From Ancylomarina sp048268005 (GTDB lineage Bacteria; Bacteroidota; Bacteroidia; Bacteroidales; Marinifilaceae), in the NCBI GenBank assembly GCA_048268005.1, contig JBLWWJ010000002.1:682001-746000 (forward strand): a stretch of 64,000 nt of DNA. The letters run 5' to 3'. The position numbers and the translations under genes are program-made. The notes under the pieces were generated by a model. It saw only the letters and a program-made list of their open reading frames with translations, was not told the origin of the DNA and did no database searches. Each line of letters begins with the position of its first letter. Within the stretch, counting starts at the first letter, position 1. This document shows, piece by piece, positions 26,778 to 33,621 of this stretch.

Positions 26778-27868
26778 ATAGGGTATTAATACTGTCGGAT
26801 AACCTATGTGCTGGAGGTGCACAAAGACAAATTGTATTATTAGCTAAAGCTTTACAAAGGAAAGGTGTTCATGTAGAAATTCTATGTTATGCGAAAGGAG
26901 ATTTCTTTGCTCATCATTTAGAGGAAAATAATATCGCAATTCATTGGTTAATTCGGGATAATTATATTCGTAGAATTTTGAGTATAAGAAGATTCATATA
27001 TAAGAATAAATATGATGCGGTTATTTCTTTTCTGCATATCGCTAATTTATTAAACTGTTTATCTGCAGTAGGAAGAAAAAAATGGAAAGTAATTACAGGT
27101 GAACGAAGTGCAAATAGGAAGTTTTTTAAAACTTTTAAGGGAAAAATAGTGATTAAACTTCAGAAGTTTTCCGACTTTATTGTTTGTAATTCAAACAATG
27201 CGGCGCAAATGTGGAAATCGCTATTCCCTGAGTACTCTAACAAAATTAAAATAATTCACAATTTTATTGATTGCTCGCAGACTACAAGCAAGTATATTCC
27301 TAAATCAGGGAATAAATTACACATTGTTATTGTGGCTACATATAGTTACTTAAAAAATCCATTAGGTGTTATAAAAGCATTAAGCTTGTTAAGTAAAGAG
27401 GAGAAAGAGCACATTCAAGTTAGTTGGTTTGGAAAAAAGGAAGAGTCAATAGGTAATACAAAAGCTTACGATGAGGCTGAATATTTAATCCGTAAAAATA
27501 ACTTGAATTCGTCGATTTCTTTAAATGGAAGTAGTAATGATGTTTATAATATTATGAATAAAGCTGATGTTGTTGGTTTATTTAGTGAATATGAAGGGTT
27601 TCCCAATGTGATATGTGAAGGAATGATGCTAGGTAAACCAATTATTATGAGTCGAGTTTCAGATTACCAGGATTTAGTTGATAATTCCAATGGCTTTCTT
27701 TGTGATTGGGACAATATAGAATCGATTAAAAATGCATTTGTTTCTTCAATTAAGCTTTCAGTAAATGAGTTAATTGAAAAAGGTGAAATGTCAAAGCTTA
27801 AAATTAACTCTCTATTAAACGAGAGAACTATCTTTGATAAATGGCAATCTGTAATATTGAAGGAATAA
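26774..27868 (+). CDS. Glycosyltransferase family 4
   Basis: A 364-residue GT-B enzyme. It begins VLILSDNLCAGGAQRQIVLL (acceptor-domain glycine loop). The donor domain opens near HIVIVATYSYLKNPLGVIKA, and the E-x7-E motif is EGFPNVICE, followed by MLGKPIIMSRVSDYQDLV. It overlaps the preceding DxD glycosyltransferase by four bases. It is the last glycan gene before the tRNA boundary. Confidence 0.9.
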   Translation: MNRVLILSDNLCAGGAQRQIVLLAKALQRKGVHVEILCYAKGDFFAHHLEENNIAIHWLIRDNYIRRILSIRRFIYKNKYDAVISFLHIANLLNCLSAVGRKKWKVITGERSANRKFFKTFKGKIVIKLQKFSDFIVCNSNNAAQMWKSLFPEYSNKIKIIHNFIDCSQTTSKYIPKSGNKLHIVIVATYSYLKNPLGVIKALSLLSKEEKEHIQVSWFGKKEESIGNTKAYDEAEYLIRKNNLNSSISLNGSSNDVYNIMNKADVVGLFSEYEGFPNVICEGMMLGKPIIMSRVSDYQDLVDNSNGFLCDWDNIESIKNAFVSSIKLSVNELIEKGEMSKLKINSLLNERTIFDKWQSVILKE

Positions 27869-28353
27869 TTTAGTTATGATATGACCATTTTCAAATATGA
27901 AAGGATCAATTCGATTTTCTCTAAAAATAGATTTGATATCTGGTTTTATGAAATGGAATTTATAAAGTGTTATTGTTAATATTGTCAGCTAATCAATTAG
28001 AAGTAAATAACTCCATTAGTTAGGTTGATGTCTTGCAAGCCTATATGCATGATACTTGTACGAAAGAAAGCTAATACCAGATTAAATAAAACTGAAATTT
28101 ACAGTAAAATACTTTTAATTGTAAGGAGAATCTATGAAATGCCTGATTGAGCTATTTCTATTTTCTATATAGAAAGGCGTAAATACTTCTTTCAATTTTT
28201 TCTGTTCTGAAATTAAGATATGTAGTGTAAATATTCTAGATATCCCTCTCTCATATGTCAATGTTGATACAAGGATATAATTTTACAATATCATCCTATC
28301 ACCAGTGAATTATAACTATGATTAATTATAACGAATTCGTAAAAGTTATTATC
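27869..28353. other. Intergenic 485 bp
   Basis: No gene or RNA recognised. It contains a 14-bp AT-rich palindrome (28162-28175) that could arise by chance. The promoter of the following lipoprotein gene should be here. Confidence 0.4.
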
Positions 28354-29112
28354 ATGAAAACAATTAAGTTTTTAGCTGCTGTTTTGATCTTAATTTCAGG
28401 AATGCTGATTTCTTGTCAGAAAGATGATTCCAAGAGCAAAGATGATCCGGGTAATATTCCAGGTATGGGTGATGCCGGTGGAGAATTAGAAATTCTTAAA
28501 CCATTTGTATTGCCTGAAGGCATTTCATTAGTTGGCGAAGTTAGAGGAGCTGGAGATTCTCCTGTGTCACTTGCTGGAGATGCTTTTACAAGAAATGAAT
28601 CAAACCTTAAGGACTATCAAGGGATATTTGGTTCGGGAGGACAGTGGGTTATGTTGAGTGTGGTACTTGAGAATTCGACACCCGTCGATCAAGAAGTTGT
28701 GATTCCTGCTGGTTGTGTATTTGAATATAAAAACGATGCTAATGAAACTGATGACAATAATTATCAGCATGGAATTTGTTTACAAGAGGTTCGAATAAAT
28801 ATTTATGGAAGTGCGAGGCATAATATTATTCTTTTTGTTTATTGTATCAATAAAGGAAAAGAGGGAAGTAATAACCTCGTTTCATATATTATTAGAGGTA
28901 CTTCGACTTCAAAATTGATCGCATTTCTTGTTGATGCACTAAAGTTTAAAAAGATTGATGTTAGTGATTTTACAGATGATGAAATGGAGGAATACAACAG
29001 TATTACCGATAGAATTCAAGAAATAGTTTGGGCTATCACAAATGGATCTGGCTTAACACAGGATGATAAAGACTTTATAAATGCTCTTAGTGATAAAGTA
29101 GGAGATAGTTAA
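28354..29112 (+). CDS. Hypothetical lipoprotein
   Basis: 252 residues from the ATG at 28354. An upstream in-frame ATG at 28318 would put 12 polar residues before the signal sequence, so it is rejected. The signal ends in a lipobox, GMLISC (Cys21), followed by a charged linker (QKDDSKSKDDPGN). The middle is beta-rich (GGQWVMLSVVLENSTP, VVIPAGCVFEYKND). The C-terminal ~50 residues are helical and acidic (FTDDEMEEYNSITDRIQE). I do not recognise a family. It is monocistronic, with 485 bases upstream and a strong terminator 43 bases downstream, and it is the last gene before the tRNA fragment. Confidence 0.75.
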   Translation: MKTIKFLAAVLILISGMLISCQKDDSKSKDDPGNIPGMGDAGGELEILKPFVLPEGISLVGEVRGAGDSPVSLAGDAFTRNESNLKDYQGIFGSGGQWVMLSVVLENSTPVDQEVVIPAGCVFEYKNDANETDDNNYQHGICLQEVRINIYGSARHNIILFVYCINKGKEGSNNLVSYIIRGTSTSKLIAFLVDALKFKKIDVSDFTDDEMEEYNSITDRIQEIVWAITNGSGLTQDDKDFINALSDKVGDS

Positions 29113-29155
29113 TTCCGTAATAAACTCGGTATTCTAAAATAGAGTTAGAATAGAA

Positions 29156-29194
29156 AAAAGCATCAAGTTATAAAACTTGATGCTTTTCTTTTTT
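29156..29194. terminator. Bidirectional intrinsic terminator
   Basis: Perfect 14-bp stem (29156-29169 with 29174-29187), 4-nt loop, and T-runs on both sides. On the + strand it ends the lipoprotein gene at 28354. On the - strand it lies directly after the tRNA-Ser 3' end, where a tRNA terminator belongs. Confidence 0.85.
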
Positions 29195-29195
29195 G

Positions 29196-29250
29196 CGGAG
29201 AGGAAGGGATTCGAACCCCCGGTACCTTGCGGTACACGAGCTTTCCAGAC
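29196..29250 (-). pseudogene. tRNA-Ser(GGA) 3' fragment (attachment-site remnant)
   Basis: Read on the - strand this is the last ~55 nt of a class II tRNA-Ser: anticodon loop CTGGAAA with GGA at 29244-29246, the 3' anticodon arm GCTCG, a variable arm GTACC-GCAA-GGTAC, the T-arm loop TTCGAAT, the acceptor strand CCTCTCC and discriminator G. The 5' half is absent: the bases past 29250 do not complete the anticodon stem (CTCGT faces GCTCG) and no D-arm or 5' acceptor strand is present. CCA is not encoded. A tyrosine recombinase gene starts 180 bases to the right. This is what remains at one end when an element integrates into the 3' part of a tRNA gene; the intact copy should lie at the other end. 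Confidence 0.85.
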
Positions 29251-29388
29251 GAGAGATGTACTGTTTTGTGATTCTCTTAAATTAGGTGTGTTTTGCCTGT
29301 TGGTGGCGTAAGTGGTACTGTTTGAGTGTGTTATGTTGCTTTGTTTTTTTCTTCCTTTGAGTAGAATAATGTATATTTATACAGGAAA

Positions 29389-29409
29389 TGTTACACCTAT
29401 GTTACACCT
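29389..29409. repeat. Tandem TGTTACACCT direct repeat
   Basis: Two perfect 10-bp copies (29389-29398 and 29400-29409), spaced one helical turn apart (11-bp period), 22 bases before the integrase ATG. They could be arm-type integrase sites or an operator controlling the integrase. Confidence 0.5.
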
Positions 29410-29430
29410 GATGTAAATTGAATACTTGAT

Positions 29431-30633
29431 ATGGCTTCAGTAAAACTCATTTTTAGGAAAGATAAAATTTCGAATGATGGAACAGCTCCAATCCATCTCC
29501 AGATAATTCATAAGAGAATAAGAAAGGTAGTTGCTACTGGTATTTCTGTTTTGATTGATAATTGGGATGATAAAAATTGTGAGTTGATTAATTTTCCAAA
29601 GAATGAAAAGCACATCGTCACCAAAAAGAATTTTTTGCTCAAGAAGCTTTGTATGAATGCCGAGGAAGTAATTCTAGACTTCGAAACTAGTGGTGCCTCA
29701 TTTACTGTTGATGATATCATACAAAAACTAAAAGGTGTCGAATCAACCTCTGTCTTAAGTTTTATTAAAAAAAGAATTGAAGAACTGTATAAACAGAAAA
29801 GTGATGGAAATGCACAAGCATATACAAATCACCATGGTGTTATAAGTCAATTTATTAAATCTAAGGATTTTACTTTCGATCAGATGACTTATAAGTGGTT
29901 AAAATCATTCGAAACTTATTTGATCTCTAGAGGAAATAGTACAAATGGGGTTTCTTTCCAAATGAGAACGCTTAGGGCGATCTATAATCGTGCGATAAAA
30001 GAGAAGTTGGCTAAGAAAGACAACTACCCATTTGATGACTATAAGATCCATAGTACCAAAACTCAAAAGCGAGCACTAAAAAAAGAGGAGATAATAAAAA
30101 TTCGTAATGTTGATTTAACGGGTAAACCCGCAGTTGAAAAAGCGAGAGATATATTCATGTTCAGCTTTTATTGTATGGGCATGTCTTTTGTTGACATTGC
30201 ATATTTAAAAGTTGAGGATATTCGAAATGGGCGTTTGTATTATGCAAGACAAAAAACATCACAACAATATTACTTTGAATTACTTCCTCCTGCAATGGAA
30301 ATAATTAAAAAATACTCCGATTTAAAAAATCCTGATGAATATGTTTTTCCCATCATAGATACAACTAATGATAATCCATATAGAAGTTATCAAACCCAAA
30401 GACAGAAAACCAACCATAAATTGAAAGATGTAGGGAAGCTTCTCGGAATTTCGACACCTTTAACCTCCTACGTGGCTCGACACTCATGGGCAACCATTGC
30501 CAAGCGTTCAGGTGTACCAACTGCAGTTATTTCCGAAGGTCTCGGCCATACTACCGAAAAAACAACTCAGATCTATTTAGATAGCTTCGAAAACGAAGTT
30601 TTAGATGCTGCAAATAGATTGATAACGCTCTAA
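29431..30633 (+). CDS. Tyrosine recombinase / site-specific integrase
   Basis: A 400-residue integrase of the Bacteroidota phage_int_SAM-like type. An N-terminal arm-binding domain (SVKLIFRKDKISNDGTAPIH) comes first, a SAM-like core-binding domain at ~105-200, and a catalytic domain from ~215. Visible catalytic elements: ARHSWAT (box II H-x-x-R region), GHTTEKTTQIYLDSF with the His and the nucleophilic Tyr, and a lysine in the ARQKTS hairpin. The usual box I Arg position reads YCMGMSFVD with no Arg, as in IntDOT-like integrases, which also lack it. Its location beside the tRNA-Ser fragment identifies it as the integrase of the island to the right. No excisionase or mobilisation gene is visible in the window. 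Confidence 0.92.
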   Translation: MASVKLIFRKDKISNDGTAPIHLQIIHKRIRKVVATGISVLIDNWDDKNCELINFPKNEKHIVTKKNFLLKKLCMNAEEVILDFETSGASFTVDDIIQKLKGVESTSVLSFIKKRIEELYKQKSDGNAQAYTNHHGVISQFIKSKDFTFDQMTYKWLKSFETYLISRGNSTNGVSFQMRTLRAIYNRAIKEKLAKKDNYPFDDYKIHSTKTQKRALKKEEIIKIRNVDLTGKPAVEKARDIFMFSFYCMGMSFVDIAYLKVEDIRNGRLYYARQKTSQQYYFELLPPAMEIIKKYSDLKNPDEYVFPIIDTTNDNPYRSYQTQRQKTNHKLKDVGKLLGISTPLTSYVARHSWATIAKRSGVPTAVISEGLGHTTEKTTQIYLDSFENEVLDAANRLITL

Positions 30634-30673
30634 GTAAATCGTTAAGGCTGATTTTTTTGACTACATCAAATTG

Positions 30674-30697
30674 TTTATTTATTTATTTATTTATTTT
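30674..30697. repeat. TTTA tetranucleotide repeat
   Basis: Five perfect TTTA units followed by TTTT, 41 bases after the integrase stop. Noncoding simple repeat. Confidence 0.85.
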
Positions 30698-30775
30698 CTG
30701 TTTTTGATGAGAATTTATTCAAACCTAACAGGTTTACCAATGTGATGAAAGAACTGGATAGGTAATATAAATAGG

Positions 30776-30809
30776 AAAGGGATCTGTCGATGGGCGGATC
30801 CTTTTTTTT
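30776..30809 (+). terminator. Intrinsic terminator, cassette type (orphan copy)
   Basis: AAAGGGATC pairs with the GATCCTTT side and runs into T8. It shares the sequence AAAGGGATCTGTCGATG with the terminator at 41705 and nearly so with 63137, both of which follow DUF4625 genes. Here only the integrase lies upstream. Confidence 0.75.
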
Positions 30810-30916
30810 ATATTGATAAAGTTTCAACTTTCTGGATATTAGGGGATAATATGTTTCATTAATAGAGTAGGTTTCAATAAAAATGGATAATTTTAGATAT
30901 GCTCTTTTAAGATCAT

Positions 30917-30945
30917 ACGCAACCTTTTGGCCAGTTTTGCATCAT
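30917..30945 (+). promoter_or_regulatory. Conserved ECF-promoter-like element upstream of regulator 1
   Basis: The 29-bp element begins ACGCAACCTTTT and ends CAGTTTTGCATCAT. It recurs with only a few central differences at 52296-52324. Both copies lie 93-94 bases before the regulator ATG. GCAACC resembles the AAC-type -35 of ECF sigma promoters and GCATCAT would be at -10 spacing. Confidence 0.55.
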
Positions 30946-31039
30946 CAGTTGTGGAGATGGCTTTTTTTATGGTGTGGAATTTGGGTTCTATGTCTGATTT
31001 AGCTATTCCGAATAACCTAATTCATAGCCCCTAAATTGT

Positions 31040-32653
31040 ATGAAACGACTTGTTTTAGTTCTTCTGTTTTCCATTCCTGTTTTCCTTTACGCGCAAGATC
31101 AAACGGTATTGGATAGTTTGCAAGCCAAATTGCATAACGTCAGTGAGGATGGAATGAAAGTGAAAATCTTATTGGAGATATCTGAACAATTCAACAGATC
31201 TGATTTTTCAAAAGCCATGGAATATTCAAATCGGGCTATGGAAATTGCTCAAAAAAACAAGGATGATTTTATGATTGCCTCATCGTATAATGCAAAAGGT
31301 AATACTTTTTTATGGGTGGGAAATTATAATGAATCGTTGAAAAACTATTTGAAAGCTTTAGAAATATTTGAAGGCGTCTCGGCTAAAGTTAAGATGATAG
31401 GAACATGTACAAATATAGGTATTGTATATGACAGGATTGAAAATTATAATTTGGCACTTGAATATTATTTTAGAGCCCTTAATCTTTATAATGAGCAAAA
31501 AGAACTTAATAAGCCTTTAGAAGAGTTTACCGGGATAACCAGTCTTTGTAATAATATAGGTAATATTTATGCGAATAGGAATGATAACGAGACCGCGATT
31601 CAATATTATCAGAAAGGCTTGAAATTAGCTTTAGAAAGAAATGATCTTTTCAGACAGGGAGTGATATACAATAACTTGGGTAAAATTTATCTGAAGTTAA
31701 GAAAATTTGAAGAATCTGAAGATTACTTACAAACTGCACTACAGGTAAGAGAGAGAAACAAAGATATGGCTGGTATTGCTAAATCGTACTACTTTTTAGC
31801 AGCTTATTACCTGGAATTGGAAAATTACAAAAAAGCTTTGGACCACTCAAAAAGATCCCTTGAGCTAGGTAAAGATGTAGGGTCTTTAGAAACCCAACAA
31901 GTCGCTGCAAGTTTTCTCTACCAGATCTATGATAGTATCGGTCAACACGAAAAAGCCTATCAGACTCACAAGTTGTATAAAACGATAAGCGATAGTCTGA
32001 TGAATGAGAAAACCATCAGGGAAATGACCAGAGCTCAAATGCAATTTGATATTGACAAGGCAGAGAAGGTTCGGCAAATGGAACAGAGACGCAAAGAATT
32101 GCAATATATTCTACTGATTTCAGTACTGGTGCTGGGAGTCATCATTTTTGGTCTTTTTTATGCTCTTCAGAAAAGTAGGACTAAGCAGGTGCGTATTCAA
32201 AAGGATAATGCAGAGCTCAAGCTTGAGAGTCTGAATAAGAAACTAACAACCAATGTGATGTTCCTGATGAAGAAAAATGAGTTGATTCGGGATATCAGCA
32301 CAAAGTTGATTAGTCTGAAGGCCAAAGTAGCGGCAAAAAACCAACTTCCTGTGCAGAAAATCATTTTTGAACTAAATTCCCTTTCCGAGGAGGATGCATG
32401 GGAAGAGTTCGAACTTCGATTTCAGGAAGTACACAGTCAATTCTATGAAAATCTGAATAGAGAATTTCCTGATTTAACACCAGGAGAAAGAAAATTGTGT
32501 GCTTTTCTTCGTTTAAATATGACCACCAAAGAAATTGCTTCAGTCATTCATCAAAGCCCTAAAAGTATCGATGTGGCAAGAACAAGGCTAAGGAAAAAAC
32601 TGAATCTGACCAATAAAGAGGTTAATCTGATAACTTTTTTAACAAATATTTAA
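31040..32653 (+). CDS. TPR membrane regulator with LuxR-type HTH (cassette copy 1)
   Basis: A 537-residue one-component regulator. A signal peptide (MKRLVLVLLFSIPVFLYA) is followed by about six TPR units (~45-330, for example ALEYYFRALNLYNE and AIQYYQKGLKLA). A linker, a single membrane helix (~356-377, YILLISVLVLGVIIFGLFYA), a coiled coil and a C-terminal helix-turn-helix (~479-537: LTPGERKLCAFLRLNMTTKE, then SPKSIDVARTRLRKKL) complete it. The predicted topology puts the TPRs in the periplasm and the DNA-binding domain in the cytoplasm, so it may sense a periplasmic peptide or protein and control transcription directly. The giant protease cassette follows ~730 bases downstream. A conserved promoter-like element lies 94 bases upstream. 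Copies at 52418 and 63231 have the same layout. Confidence 0.88.
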   Translation: MKRLVLVLLFSIPVFLYAQDQTVLDSLQAKLHNVSEDGMKVKILLEISEQFNRSDFSKAMEYSNRAMEIAQKNKDDFMIASSYNAKGNTFLWVGNYNESLKNYLKALEIFEGVSAKVKMIGTCTNIGIVYDRIENYNLALEYYFRALNLYNEQKELNKPLEEFTGITSLCNNIGNIYANRNDNETAIQYYQKGLKLALERNDLFRQGVIYNNLGKIYLKLRKFEESEDYLQTALQVRERNKDMAGIAKSYYFLAAYYLELENYKKALDHSKRSLELGKDVGSLETQQVAASFLYQIYDSIGQHEKAYQTHKLYKTISDSLMNEKTIREMTRAQMQFDIDKAEKVRQMEQRRKELQYILLISVLVLGVIIFGLFYALQKSRTKQVRIQKDNAELKLESLNKKLTTNVMFLMKKNELIRDISTKLISLKAKVAAKNQLPVQKIIFELNSLSEEDAWEEFELRFQEVHSQFYENLNREFPDLTPGERKLCAFLRLNMTTKEIASVIHQSPKSIDVARTRLRKKLNLTNKEVNLITFLTNI

Positions 32654-33379
32654 ACGGGCTTTTCATTTTCTTCTGAAAAAAATATCTGAATATTTTACTC
32701 TACTCCGAAAAATTACGCTTACTGCTTAATCTCTTTGTGGTAAGTATCCTATTCTGTTATCATATTGCTGATATATATTATTTGGCATAACTTTTTGTTA
32801 GGCCGAATGTCGTGCTAATCCCTTGATGCATTCAATCAATCTCGATATAATAAAGCTGAATCTTTAAGCTTCTGAATAGCATTTTTCTATTGACCTCATG
32901 ATGAGTTCAATTATGAATTTAGACTGCGCCGCTTTAATTAATTACATTTCTCTCTTCAAAAATTGTCGGATTTCATTCCTGGCTTAATTGTCAATTGCAC
33001 TCTAATTTCTCGACAAGATGACCGAGATGGCTTTGTGTCCGTATTCCCCTCAACTCAATAAATCTTCTTTTTAATTCTTCTTATTCATCCCCGTTTTCCC
33101 AACTGGAAATATACGTTTTCACGATGTGTTTTTTGTTCTGAAATCCGGAGAATTATATCTGTAAAGTAATTGTCAACGCGATTTGCTTCTGCTTTTTGTC
33201 TGAAAGGGTGAGTTGTGCAACCTTCTGATAGCTAGGTTTATGAACTGTTTTGTAGTAGTGCTCTATTGATGTAATTCGACCCTTGTAGTGAAATTCATTG
33301 GACCTTCCAGCCCTTGCTTAATGATGTAGATTCTATACTTGCAATGTTGATTTAAAGTAAAGACAAAAAACGATTTAAC
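32654..33379. other. Intergenic 726 bp before microprotein/protease operon
   Basis: No convincing gene in either strand and no strong hairpin. A GCAACCTTCT sequence near 33218 is similar to the first half of the conserved element at 30917 but lacks the GCATCAT half. This long spacer probably holds the cis-regulatory region of the microprotein-protease-lipoprotein operon; the equivalent spacer in copy 2 is ~820 bp. Confidence 0.4.
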
Positions 33380-33541
33380 ATGACAAAGTGTGATGATCTG
33401 GATAAGAAAATTCAGAAACTTATTGATATAAAAAAGAATGAGGTGAGTGCTTTAAAAAAAATATTGAACTCATTTTCATTGCAGGATAAAAAGAAAGAGT
33501 CCAATGGAGAACTCAATCTTACAAGCAAAAAACAAAAGTGA
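33380..33541 (+). CDS. 53-residue microprotein (cassette copy 1)
   Basis: ATG at 33380, stop TGA at 33539-33541. The product is highly charged and helical, with the core IDIKKNEVSALKKIL (residues 15-29). A 53-residue ORF occupies the same position in copy 2 (54876-55037) with the core IEKRKVESDALKKIL, so the ORF is conserved in length, place and central motif. It has no signal peptide and no Cys pattern. It lies 80 bases before the protease start and is probably co-transcribed. Function unknown; a small cytoplasmic regulator or adaptor would fit. It is too short for most gene callers. Confidence 0.7.
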   Translation: MTKCDDLDKKIQKLIDIKKNEVSALKKILNSFSLQDKKKESNGELNLTSKKQK

Positions 33542-33621
33542 TTAATATCAAAACAAGAGGACTTCTTCTACGTCGATCGTATTAGAATAGAAAAATGATT
33601 ACTAACCTAAAACAAATTTCT

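Larger units (their letters stand above)
30634..31039. other. Intergenic 406 bp between integrase and first regulator
   Basis: No gene. It holds, in order, a TTTA microsatellite, an intrinsic terminator homologous to those ending the two DUF4625 genes, and a conserved promoter-like element, each listed separately. The terminator has no cassette gene in front of it. Confidence 0.6.

Noticed and set aside
28162..28175. 14-bp palindrome TTTCTATATAGAAA
   Set aside because: AT-rich and short; sites like this are expected several times by chance in 64 kb of this composition.
29196..29290. Complete tRNA-Ser gene on the - strand
   Set aside because: The 5' half (acceptor strand, D-arm, 5' anticodon arm) is missing beyond 29250, so only a 3' fragment is claimed.
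33595..33621. Nine-residue longer N-terminus for protease 1 (ATG at 33595)
   Set aside because: The paralogue starts at the equivalent of 33622, which gives equal lengths and a normal signal peptide start.
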